Source of the DNA: JAGOGN01 sp036652735
GTDB taxonomy: Bacteria; Bacillota; Clostridia; Lachnospirales; Lachnospiraceae
Direction of reading: 5' to 3'
DNA: 56,793 nt
Assembly: GCA_036652735.1 (NCBI GenBank)
Contig: JAVVVI010000010.1
Coordinates: 1-56,793, forward strand
The notes under the pieces: model-generated
Told to the model about the DNA's origin: nothing
The model's input: the letters and a program-made list of their open reading frames with translations, nothing else
Databases searched by the model: none
Shown: piece after piece, positions 18,096 to 26,252 of the stretch
Layout of the letters: each line of letters opens with the position of its first letter
How positions within the stretch are numbered: the stretch's first letter is position 1
Program-made: the position numbers and the translations under genes

Positions 18096-18368
18096 ATGAT
18101 TACACAGGGACAGATTTTGGATATTGCAAAAGAAGCAATTTATAGTATTATTATAACCTCAGCACCGCTTTTGATTATTTCTCTGGCAGTTGGTTTGATT
18201 GTAAGTATTTTTCAAACAGTTACGTCTATTCAAGAACAGACGTTAACCTTTGTTCCTAAAATTGTTGCAGTGTTTTTAGGTCTGATGTTATTTGGTTCAT
18301 GGATGATGAATCATATTGTTACCTTTATGATTAATCTATGGTCAGATTTCGCCATCTATTTAAGATAG
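18096..18368 (+). CDS. fliQ: Flagellar export gate protein FliQ
   Basis: FliQ is a two-helix membrane component of the export gate; four copies pack around the FliP-FliR pore. The 90-residue length is standard, with membrane helices at about 17-40 and 53-77 and the family segment 'VSIFQTVTSIQEQTLTFVPK' between them. A GAGGTGAG site precedes the ATG. Confidence 0.97.
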   Translation: MITQGQILDIAKEAIYSIIITSAPLLIISLAVGLIVSIFQTVTSIQEQTLTFVPKIVAVFLGLMLFGSWMMNHIVTFMINLWSDFAIYLR

Positions 18369-18377
18369 GTAGTTTGA

Positions 18378-19163
18378 ATGATTACATTTGATTTTAATTT
18401 ACAGACATTTGAGTATTTTTTATTAATATTGGTAAGGCTTACGGCATTTGTGTATGTTGCACCATTTTTTGGAATGCCAAATACCCCAAGAAAGGTCAAA
18501 GTTGGTTTTTCTTTTATGGTTTCAATTTTGCTCTATCAAATCATAAGCCCAAAGACAGAACTACCTTATGTTGGGGTTCTTTCTTATGGAGTAATGGTTG
18601 TTATGGAAACTATTACAGGTTTGTTGATTGGGTTTGCGGCAAATATATGCAATTCCATTATTTTGTTAACCGGTAAACTAATTGATATGGAGATTGGATT
18701 GTCCATGTCAACGGAGTATGATCCCATGACTCGTACAGAAGTTAGTGTGGTAGCAAATATGTATAACTATTTTATTATGTTATTGTTGATCGTCACTTAT
18801 ATGCATCATTATATTTTTCAGGCACTAGTGGATTCTTTTACAGTAATTCCTTTAGGAGAACCAAGACTTCAGTGGGATCATTTAATGGAATCCATGCTTC
18901 AATATATGGGAGACTGTTTTGTAATAGCCTTTCGAATTTTTCTTCCGGTGTTTGCAGTAGTGCTAATTTTAAATTGTATTTTAGGAATTTTGGCGAAAGT
19001 GTCGCCTCAGATGAATATGTTTGCAATTGGTATTGAATTAAAATTATTAGTAGGATTTTTCGTAATGTTTGTTACTATATTTTTATTACCGGACATAGCA
19101 AATTTTATATTCAAAGAAATGAAAACAATGATTGTATTATTTATGCAGGGAATGAGCGGATAA
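18378..19163 (+). CDS. fliR: Flagellar export gate protein FliR
   Basis: FliR completes the FliP5-FliQ4-FliR1 gate. The 261 residues form about six membrane segments, with family stretches 'FGMPNTPRKVKVGFSFMVSI', 'GKLIDMEIGLSMSTEYDPMT' and 'ILAKVSPQMNMFAIGIELKL'. The ribosome site is weak (GGTAG), so expression probably relies on coupling to fliQ. Confidence 0.96.
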   Translation: MITFDFNLQTFEYFLLILVRLTAFVYVAPFFGMPNTPRKVKVGFSFMVSILLYQIISPKTELPYVGVLSYGVMVVMETITGLLIGFAANICNSIILLTGKLIDMEIGLSMSTEYDPMTRTEVSVVANMYNYFIMLLLIVTYMHHYIFQALVDSFTVIPLGEPRLQWDHLMESMLQYMGDCFVIAFRIFLPVFAVVLILNCILGILAKVSPQMNMFAIGIELKLLVGFFVMFVTIFLLPDIANFIFKEMKTMIVLFMQGMSG

Positions 19164-19166
19164 AAA

Positions 19167-20288
19167 ATGAAAGACAACGTACTATTAAACTATAATCTGC
19201 AGTGGTTTGCAAAAGATGGACCTGGTGGTGAAAAGACAGAACCGGCAACTTCTAAAAAATTGAAAGATGCCAGGGAAGATGGTAAAGTTGCAAAAAGTAA
19301 AGAATTAACTGCCGGAGTTGATTTAATTGTACTATTTCTTGTTCTTAAAATATTTGCGTCCTATTTCTATGAGGGATTATTATCTGGATTTTCTACTTTT
19401 TACAGAAAGATTCCGGATGTAGTGATAGAGAGTGGCAATGGGATGACCATTAAAATGATGGCGGATATTGCAAATACAGCATTGTTGTTAATGCTACAGG
19501 TTCTTACGCCCGTGTTTATTATTGCACTGGTTGTTACAATTCTGATTAACCTGGTTCAGGTAAAATGGAAACCCACGGCAAAGCCCATGAAACCTAAAAT
19601 GGAAAAGATTAATCCAATTGGTGGATTTAAGAAAATAATATCAAAGGATTCGATCTTCGAATTGTTTAAATCGCTTGCAAAAATTGCATTGATTGTATAC
19701 GTAGCCTATACCAGTGTCGTCAAAGAGCAGGATCAGTTATTTATTCTTTATGAAATTCCATTGAATCAGGCAATTGCTTTGGTTTGCTCTATTGCAGTTG
19801 ATATTGGATTGAAAATAAGTATTGTATACTTAATCCTTGGACTTACAGACTTCATATATCAAAAAATTAAATTTAAAGATGAAATGAAGATGACCAAGCA
19901 GGAAGTAAAAGATGAATTTAAAAATAGTGAAGGTAATCCGGAGATAAAAGGAAGACAGCGTCAGAAAATGAGAGAAACTTCTCAAAGAAGAATGATGCAG
20001 GATGTTCCAAAAGCCGATGTAATAATTACCAACCCAACACATTTATCAGTTGCCTTACAATACAGCGCTGAAACGGCAAAAGCACCTGTAGTCGTAGCAA
20101 AGGGAGAGGATTATCTCGCATTAAAAATCAGAGAAATTGCAAAAGAAAACGATGTTGAAATAATTGAAAACAAGCCATTGGCAAGAATGCTATATGCAAA
20201 TGTTGAAATTGGAGCAGAAGTTCCACCGGAGCTCTACCAGGCAGTAGCGGAAGTCCTGGCAATGGTGTATAATAGTAAGAATAAATAA
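19167..20288 (+). CDS. flhB: Flagellar export switch protein FlhB
   Basis: FlhB is the export-gate protein whose self-cleavage switches secretion from rod/hook to filament substrates, in response to FliK. The N-terminal 'LQWFAKDGPGGEKTEPATSK' is the Gram-positive form of the FlhB opening. Four membrane segments (about 50-225) precede a cytosolic domain with the self-cleavage motif NPTH at residues 289-292. The gene starts 3 bases after fliR with little ribosome site of its own. Confidence 0.97.
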   Translation: MKDNVLLNYNLQWFAKDGPGGEKTEPATSKKLKDAREDGKVAKSKELTAGVDLIVLFLVLKIFASYFYEGLLSGFSTFYRKIPDVVIESGNGMTIKMMADIANTALLLMLQVLTPVFIIALVVTILINLVQVKWKPTAKPMKPKMEKINPIGGFKKIISKDSIFELFKSLAKIALIVYVAYTSVVKEQDQLFILYEIPLNQAIALVCSIAVDIGLKISIVYLILGLTDFIYQKIKFKDEMKMTKQEVKDEFKNSEGNPEIKGRQRQKMRETSQRRMMQDVPKADVIITNPTHLSVALQYSAETAKAPVVVAKGEDYLALKIREIAKENDVEIIENKPLARMLYANVEIGAEVPPELYQAVAEVLAMVYNSKNK

Positions 20289-20306
20289 CCGGAAGGGGGA
20301 AATAAC

Positions 20307-22340
20307 GTGAAGAAAACCGATATTGGAATTGCTGCCTATTTGCTGGCTGCGGTTATATTCTTTATTATACCAATTCCCTCTATTTTGTTGGATGTTATGC
20401 TTGCCATTAATATTTCCACAGCGTTAATTGTTTTGTTTAATGCGTTGTTTGCAAAAGAAGTTTTGGACATGTCCTTTTTTCCAACCCTGCTTTTGTTTAC
20501 AACTATTTTTCGTATATCCCTAAATGTTTCTTCCACCAGACTAATCCTAACAACAGGAGATCCGGGTAATGTAGTAGAGACATTTGGTTCCTTTGTAGGT
20601 GGAAATGATTTGGTTGTTGGTGCAATTGTATTTATTGTTCTTATTATTATACAGTTTGTTGTAATTAACAAGGGTTCGGAACGTGTAGCAGAGGTTACAG
20701 CAAGATTTACATTAGATGCAATGCCCGGAAAACAAATGGCAATTGACGCTGATTTAAATACCGGTGCAATTACAGAAAAACAGGCAAGAGAACGTAGAGA
20801 GAAGATTCAACAGGAAGCGAGCTTTTTTGGTTCCATGGATGGTGCTACAAAATATGTAAAGGGTGATGCCATGGCGGGCATTATCATTACATTTATCAAT
20901 CTTGTTGGTGGTACCATTATGGGGACTATGAATCAGGGACTGGCTCCCATGGATGCATTAAAGCAATTTGGTGTGCTTACCATAGGAGATGGACTGGTCA
21001 GTCAGATTCCCTCACTTTTAATTTCACTGGCAACAGGTATTTTGGTTACGAAAGCGTCAAAAGAGGCTGATTTCAGTACCGTTTTAGTTCGGCAGCTTTT
21101 TGGAATACCGCGTGTGCTGTATATTGTTGGAGCAACCCTTTGTTTCCTTGGAGTTGCAACGCCTTTGAATGTGGTACTTTTTGGGGGATTAGGTATTGCA
21201 TTTATCATAACAGGACGAAGTGTGGACAAGAATATTAAGATAGAAGCGATAGAAGATGAAATATCTGAGGCAGAAATTGATGCTGAGGATATCCGAAAAC
21301 CGGAAAATGTGGTATCATTGTTACAGGTAGATCCCATTGAGCTTGAATTTGGCTATGGAATTCTGCCTTTAGCGGATGCCAATCAAGGGGGAGATTTGCT
21401 TGATCGAGTCATTATGATTCGAAGACAGATCGCACTTGAACTTGGAACAGTGGTTCCGACCATTCGTTTAAGGGATAATATACAATTGAATCCCAACCAG
21501 TATGTAATTAAGATTAAAGGAATTAATGTTACAGAAGGGGAGATTTTGTTTGACCATTATATGGCAATGAATCCGGGATCTGTTGAAGAAGAGATTTCAG
21601 GAATCCCAACCTTTGAACCCTCATTTCATTTACCGGCAATCTGGATTACCGAGAGTCAGAGAGAGCGTGCAGAAAGCTATGGGTATACAGTAGTGGATCC
21701 GCCTTCTATTATAGCAACTCATATTACAGAGGTAATTAAAAGCCATATTTCAGAATTGCTTACCAGACAGGATGTTCAGAATCTTGTGTCCAATTTAAAA
21801 GAGAGTAATGCTGTTCTGGTTGAGGAATTAATTCCAAAGTTGTTAGGATTAGGAGAAATTCAAAAAGTTCTTCAAAATCTTTTAAAAGAAGGGATATCGA
21901 TTCGTGATTTGTTAAGTATATTTGAGTGTTTGGCAGATCATGCTGCGACCACCAGAGACACGGATGTTTTAACGGAATATGTCAGACAGGGTTTGAAACG
22001 TGCGATTTCATCGAAATACTTTCCGGCAAATGAGACAACCAGTGTGATTACACTTGATCCAATGGTAGAACAGGACATTATGGGTTCTGTAAAGCAAACA
22101 GAACAGGGTGCATATTTAACATTGGATCCTGAAAGAACAAAGGCAATCATTGCCTCGGTGGAGACAGAAGTAGACAAATTAGAAAGTGTTGGTAAGAATC
22201 CAATCATAATTACTTCGCCAATTGTAAGAATGTATTTTAAAAAATTAACGGAGGATTATGTTCAAGACTTAATTGTAATTTCTTATAATGAAGTTGACTC
22301 AAACGTTGAGTTACAATCAGTTGGGATGGTGACAGGATAA
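20307..22340 (+). CDS. flhA: Flagellar export gate protein FlhA
   Basis: FlhA is the large export-gate protein, with an N-terminal membrane domain (about 1-320) and a cytosolic ring that receives substrates. Family marks are 'FFPTLLLFTTIFRISLNVSS', the FHIPEP-type segment 'RFTLDAMPGKQMAIDADLN' and the C-terminal 'ISIRDLLSIFECLADHA'. The 677-residue length is normal. The start is GTG at 20307 after GGAAGGGGG. The last base of the stop is the first base of flhF. Confidence 0.97.
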   Translation: MKKTDIGIAAYLLAAVIFFIIPIPSILLDVMLAINISTALIVLFNALFAKEVLDMSFFPTLLLFTTIFRISLNVSSTRLILTTGDPGNVVETFGSFVGGNDLVVGAIVFIVLIIIQFVVINKGSERVAEVTARFTLDAMPGKQMAIDADLNTGAITEKQARERREKIQQEASFFGSMDGATKYVKGDAMAGIIITFINLVGGTIMGTMNQGLAPMDALKQFGVLTIGDGLVSQIPSLLISLATGILVTKASKEADFSTVLVRQLFGIPRVLYIVGATLCFLGVATPLNVVLFGGLGIAFIITGRSVDKNIKIEAIEDEISEAEIDAEDIRKPENVVSLLQVDPIELEFGYGILPLADANQGGDLLDRVIMIRRQIALELGTVVPTIRLRDNIQLNPNQYVIKIKGINVTEGEILFDHYMAMNPGSVEEEISGIPTFEPSFHLPAIWITESQRERAESYGYTVVDPPSIIATHITEVIKSHISELLTRQDVQNLVSNLKESNAVLVEELIPKLLGLGEIQKVLQNLLKEGISIRDLLSIFECLADHAATTRDTDVLTEYVRQGLKRAISSKYFPANETTSVITLDPMVEQDIMGSVKQTEQGAYLTLDPERTKAIIASVETEVDKLESVGKNPIIITSPIVRMYFKKLTEDYVQDLIVISYNEVDSNVELQSVGMVTG

Positions 22341-23563
22341 TGAAGATAAAAAAATTTATGGGAAAAACAGAAGAAGAGGCAACAGAAAAGGCGAGGCTTG
22401 AATTAGGCAGTCAATGTGTCATTATGAATGTGCGGACAGTAAAGCCCAAGGGAATTTTTTGGATGTTTAAATCCTCAAACTATGAGGTAACCGCGGCAAT
22501 TGAAGAAGCAGAACAAAGGATAGAAAAAAATCAAACCAATACGGTTCAAAAGAAAGCAGAACGAATTGATCTAGCAGCGGATGAACCAATCCCCATTCCC
22601 ATTCAAACGGTGAAAAGTGTAGAAAAAGAATCAAAGAAAATCGAAAAGAGTGCGGATCCAAATGGTTTGGAAGAAAGACTGGAGAGCCTGCAAACTCTTT
22701 TAGAAAAAAAGTTAGTTGAAAGAGATCCGGATAATGAGTCAAAAAAGAAAGAGGACACAATAAGCGATACCAATGTAAAGTATATAAAATTGATTTATCG
22801 TACGTTATTGGAAAACGAAGTGAATGAACGTTATGCAAATCAATTATTAGAGGAAATAGAAAAGGTGACAAAAAGTGCAACTAGCATTGATTATATTTTG
22901 TCTAATGTATATCAAAAGATGATTTTAAAATTTGGCGAGCCTGATGTGATTGAGATATCCAAGAAAAAACCTAAAATTGTATTTTTTATTGGCCCAACCG
23001 GTGTAGGAAAGACAACAACAATTGCTAAAATCGCGTCTAAATTCAAAGTAGAATGTGGTCGTAAAATTGCGTTTTTAACCGCAGACACTTACAGAATAGC
23101 AGCAGCAGAGCAGTTGCGTACCTATGCAAATATTCTGGATACAACGCTTACCATCATTTATTCATCAGATGAAATGCTGTCTGCAATTGAAAGAGTAAGT
23201 GATTGTGATTTAGTTCTCGTAGATACCGCTGGATTTTCACATAAGAATGATTATCAGCGGGAAGATATTAAGGAGCTTATTCACAGCATTGATGGAAAAT
23301 ATGAAAAAGAAGTCTATTTGGTATTAAGTGCAACAACAAAATACCGGGATTTGGTAGATATTACAGATTCAAATAAAGATATAAGTGATTTTAAAATAAT
23401 TTTTACGAAGCTGGATGAAACAACGTCTTATGGAAATATCTATAATATAAGGATGCATACAGGTGCAAAACTTTCCTATACAACAAATGGGCAAAATGTA
23501 CCAGATGACATAGAATTATTTGATACCCAGAAAATCGTAAAAAACTTGCTGGGAGGGAATTAA
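22340..23563 (+). CDS. flhF: Flagellar SRP-like GTPase FlhF
   Basis: FlhF is an SRP-family GTPase that positions flagella. The 407 residues have the short B domain ('MKIKKFMGKTEEEATEKARL'), a variable charged linker (about 50-145), an N domain, and a G domain with the P-loop 'FFIGPTGVGKTTTIAKIA' (near 214-231), 'DTAGFSHKN' and 'FTKLDETTSYGN'. It is followed by its regulator flhG. FlhF marks polar flagellation in some bacteria and lateral patterning in B. subtilis, so placement cannot be predicted from its presence. Confidence 0.96.
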   Translation: MKIKKFMGKTEEEATEKARLELGSQCVIMNVRTVKPKGIFWMFKSSNYEVTAAIEEAEQRIEKNQTNTVQKKAERIDLAADEPIPIPIQTVKSVEKESKKIEKSADPNGLEERLESLQTLLEKKLVERDPDNESKKKEDTISDTNVKYIKLIYRTLLENEVNERYANQLLEEIEKVTKSATSIDYILSNVYQKMILKFGEPDVIEISKKKPKIVFFIGPTGVGKTTTIAKIASKFKVECGRKIAFLTADTYRIAAAEQLRTYANILDTTLTIIYSSDEMLSAIERVSDCDLVLVDTAGFSHKNDYQREDIKELIHSIDGKYEKEVYLVLSATTKYRDLVDITDSNKDISDFKIIFTKLDETTSYGNIYNIRMHTGAKLSYTTNGQNVPDDIELFDTQKIVKNLLGGN

Positions 23564-23564
23564 T

Positions 23565-24443
23565 ATGGATCAGGCAGAACAATTAAGGAATATTGTAAAA
23601 TTGCAAAATCAACGAACCACAGGAAATGCTCGAGTTATTACAGTTACCAGCGGAAAAGGTGGAGTGGGCAAATCAAATGTATCCGTTAATCTTGCTGTGC
23701 AGCTGCAAAAAATAGGGAAAAAGGTAATAATTTTTGATGCAGATTTTGGATTGGCGAATGTTGAAGTTATGATTGGGGCAATTCCAAAGTATAACCTAAG
23801 TGATTTAATTTATAATGGAAAAAGTATTCAGGAAATTATTACAGATGGACCGGAGGGAATGGGATTTATCTCAGGTGGTTCAGGTATTGTTGGTTTAAGT
23901 AATCTTACAAGAGATCAAATTGCTTTTTTTATCCATAATTTATCCTATTTAGATAATATTGCCGATGTGATTCTTATCGATACCGGTGCAGGAATTGCGG
24001 ACAGTGTTCTGGAATTTGCATTGGCAAGTCCAGAGATTATATTAGTGACCACACCGGAACCAAGTTCATTAACAGATTCTTATTCACTTTTAAAAGCCTT
24101 ACACCGTAATCCTAATTTTAACCAACAGGAAACTGTAATTAAAGTTTTATCCAATAAAGTAAATTCAGTAGAAGATGGTAATTTAGTCTATGAAAAGTTA
24201 GTGTCTGTTGTAACAAAATTTTTAAATGGGAAGATTGATTATTTAGGAATGATACCAATGGATCCTTTTATTGACAAAGCAATTCGTCAGCAAAAACCGG
24301 TATCACTTTGTTATCCCAATGCGAAATCAAGTAAGGCATTTAAAACAATAGCAGATAGTCTGGCAAGTGACAAACATGCTCAGATACAAATGAAAAAGGG
24401 AATTACTCAATTATTTTCCAATTTTTTGAACAAAAGAAATTAA
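23565..24443 (+). CDS. flhG: Flagellar number regulator FlhG (YlxH, MinD-like ATPase)
   Basis: FlhG is a MinD/ParA-type ATPase that controls flagellar number and pattern through FlhF. The 292 residues carry the deviant Walker A 'TSGKGGVGKSNVSVNLAVQL' (near 27-46), the switch region 'IFDADFGLANVEVMIG' and 'VILIDTGAGIADSVLEFALA'. The N-terminal 'DQAEQLRNIVKLQN' resembles the DQAxxLR activator helix that stimulates FlhF GTPase activity. The C-terminal amphipathic helix ('GITQLFSNFLNKRN') fits membrane targeting. Confidence 0.95.
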   Translation: MDQAEQLRNIVKLQNQRTTGNARVITVTSGKGGVGKSNVSVNLAVQLQKIGKKVIIFDADFGLANVEVMIGAIPKYNLSDLIYNGKSIQEIITDGPEGMGFISGGSGIVGLSNLTRDQIAFFIHNLSYLDNIADVILIDTGAGIADSVLEFALASPEIILVTTPEPSSLTDSYSLLKALHRNPNFNQQETVIKVLSNKVNSVEDGNLVYEKLVSVVTKFLNGKIDYLGMIPMDPFIDKAIRQQKPVSLCYPNAKSSKAFKTIADSLASDKHAQIQMKKGITQLFSNFLNKRN

Positions 24444-24458
24444 AAACGGAGGAATGTA

Positions 24459-25196
24459 ATGATTGCAGATACTTTACTAGTAGGAGATAAAATAGATATT
24501 ATTCCTATAAAGGAGAAGGAAAACAACCAGAATACTGAACGACGTGTCTATTATAGTCAGATACAAAATATTATGTCAAATGGGTTCATTGAAATTAACA
24601 TGCCATTAGAAGCGGGAAGATTATTACTATTGCCACTGAACGCTCGTTATGATTTGGTATTTTATACAAAGAAAGGGACCTATACTTCAATTGGAGAAGT
24701 AAAAGAACGATATAAAAAGCAGAATATTTATATGCTGCGAATGGAGTTAAAGACTGAACTTTCAAAATTTCAGAGAAGGGAATATTTTCGTTGTTCCTGT
24801 TTAATTGAATTTGAATATCATGCGCTGCCGGAGATTCAGGAAGAGGAACAAAAAATACACGAAGTATTGAAAGATTACATTTATCAGGGCAGACAGGCTG
24901 AGATGTTACCCGGGATAATTGTGGATATCAGTGGGGGGGGAGTAAGATTTATTTCCAAAGTGGAAAATGAATCTAAAATTTATATAAGATTAATTATTCC
25001 ATTGCTGATCAATGAACAAATAAAAGTCTTTCATATTGCCGGAAAACTTATTTCATGCGAGAAGGTCAGGGATAAGAAAGATTGTTATGAAAATAGGGTA
25101 CAATTTGTTGGTGTAAGCAATGTAGATAGAGAGCAAATAATTAAGTTTATATTTGATGAAGAGCGTAGAGCAAGAAAACGCAATAATGAAGGATGA
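24459..25196 (+). CDS. YcgR-like PilZ c-di-GMP receptor
   Basis: This is a two-domain protein of the YcgR/DgrA/MotI type, which in other bacteria binds c-di-GMP and slows the motor. Residues 1-95 form the YcgR-type N-terminal domain. The PilZ domain follows with the RRxxxR arm ('RREYFR', near 105-110) and the DxSxxG motif at 156-161 (Asp156, Ser158, Gly161), so both c-di-GMP contacts are present. The glycines 159-161 are encoded by a run of eight Gs. Between flhG and cheB is the same neighbourhood used by clostridial fla operons. No cyclase or phosphodiesterase gene is in the window. Confidence 0.9.
   Translation: MIADTLLVGDKIDIIPIKEKENNQNTERRVYYSQIQNIMSNGFIEINMPLEAGRLLLLPLNARYDLVFYTKKGTYTSIGEVKERYKKQNIYMLRMELKTELSKFQRREYFRCSCLIEFEYHALPEIQEEEQKIHEVLKDYIYQGRQAEMLPGIIVDISGGGVRFISKVENESKIYIRLIIPLLINEQIKVFHIAGKLISCEKVRDKKDCYENRVQFVGVSNVDREQIIKFIFDEERRARKRNNEG
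24933..24940 (+). repeat. G8 homopolymer in the PilZ motif
   Basis: Eight consecutive Gs encode Gly159-Gly160 and part of Gly161 of the PilZ protein, in the DxSxxG c-di-GMP-binding motif. Such G runs are uncommon in this A/T-rich sequence and are typical slippage sites. A gain or loss of one G would frameshift the protein within its ligand-binding motif. Confidence 0.95.
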
Positions 25197-25200
25197 TAAT

Positions 25201-26250
25201 ATGAAAAAAAATATTTTAATTGCCGATGACTCTGCACTCATGAGAAGGGTTATATGTGATATAATCAATCAAGATAGTTCATTTCAAGTGACAGAGATTT
25301 GTAGAGATGGCCTTGAAGCATATGGAAAAATAATTGCAGGGAATTTTGACGCAATTGTTCTTGATGTAAATATGCCAAGAATGGATGGTCTGGAACTACT
25401 GAAAAAGCTTCAGCAGGAGAATGTAAAAGTTACTGCAATTATGGTTAGTACATTAACCTCAGAAGGATCAAAGGTCACAATGCAAGCACTTGAATTTGGT
25501 GCGGTAGATTTTGTGACAAAACCGGACAATGTGATTGAAGCAAAAGGGGAAGACTTTGCAACAAGGTTAGATGCAGTTTTAAATGCAGTTTTGCGAACCG
25601 GACGAACTACACCGGTCAGAATCCAAAAGCCTTTAATTCGTCGTGAAACCAGACCAAGGACAATGAATGGTCAGAAAATTGTTGCGTTGGCATGTTCAAC
25701 GGGAGGACCGAAATCCCTCCAGAGTGTAATTCCATTTTTGCCAAAAAATCTTAATGCACCGGTGGTGATTGTACAGCATATGCCAAAAGGATTTACAAAA
25801 TCTATGTCGGAACGATTAAACGAACTGAGTGAAGTAGCAGTCCGTGAGGCATGTGAAGGGGATGTTCTGAAAAAAGGTATGGTTTATGTAGCACCCGGTG
25901 GAAAACACTTAGAAGTTGTTCGAAACCATGACGGAAGCCATAAAGTGCATTTAAGTGATGCACCTGCAATTGGTGGCTTGAAGCCTTGTGCAAATGTTAT
26001 GTACGAATCTCTGAAAAAATCCGGTTATGATGAAGTGATTTGTGTTGTATTAACCGGAATGGGAGCGGATGGAACCAGTGGAATCTTATCCCTTCAAGCT
26101 TCAAAATCAATTTATACAATTTCACAAAACGAGGCAACTTGTGTTGTGTATGGAATGCCAAGAGCAATTGCGGAAACCGGTATTGTGGATAAGGTGGTTC
26201 CATTAACAGAAGTAGCACAATCAATTATTACGAATGTGGGGGTACAGTAG
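25201..26250 (+). CDS. cheB: Chemotaxis methylesterase CheB
   Basis: CheB removes methyl groups from, and deamidates, chemoreceptors during adaptation. The receiver domain (1-120) has Asp9/Asp10, phospho-acceptor Asp55 ('FDAIVLDVNMPRMDG') and 'FVTKPDN'. The methylesterase domain has the nucleophile loop 'ACSTGGPKSLQSV', the His in 'VIVQHMPKGFTKSM' and the Asp in 'LTGMGADGTSGI'. I start at the ATG at 25201 (349 residues), with AAGGAT six bases upstream. A longer in-frame TTG start at 25153 lies inside the PilZ gene. Its partner methyltransferase CheR is not in the window. Confidence 0.96.
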   Translation: MKKNILIADDSALMRRVICDIINQDSSFQVTEICRDGLEAYGKIIAGNFDAIVLDVNMPRMDGLELLKKLQQENVKVTAIMVSTLTSEGSKVTMQALEFGAVDFVTKPDNVIEAKGEDFATRLDAVLNAVLRTGRTTPVRIQKPLIRRETRPRTMNGQKIVALACSTGGPKSLQSVIPFLPKNLNAPVVIVQHMPKGFTKSMSERLNELSEVAVREACEGDVLKKGMVYVAPGGKHLEVVRNHDGSHKVHLSDAPAIGGLKPCANVMYESLKKSGYDEVICVVLTGMGADGTSGILSLQASKSIYTISQNEATCVVYGMPRAIAETGIVDKVVPLTEVAQSIITNVGVQ

Positions 26251-26252
26251 AG

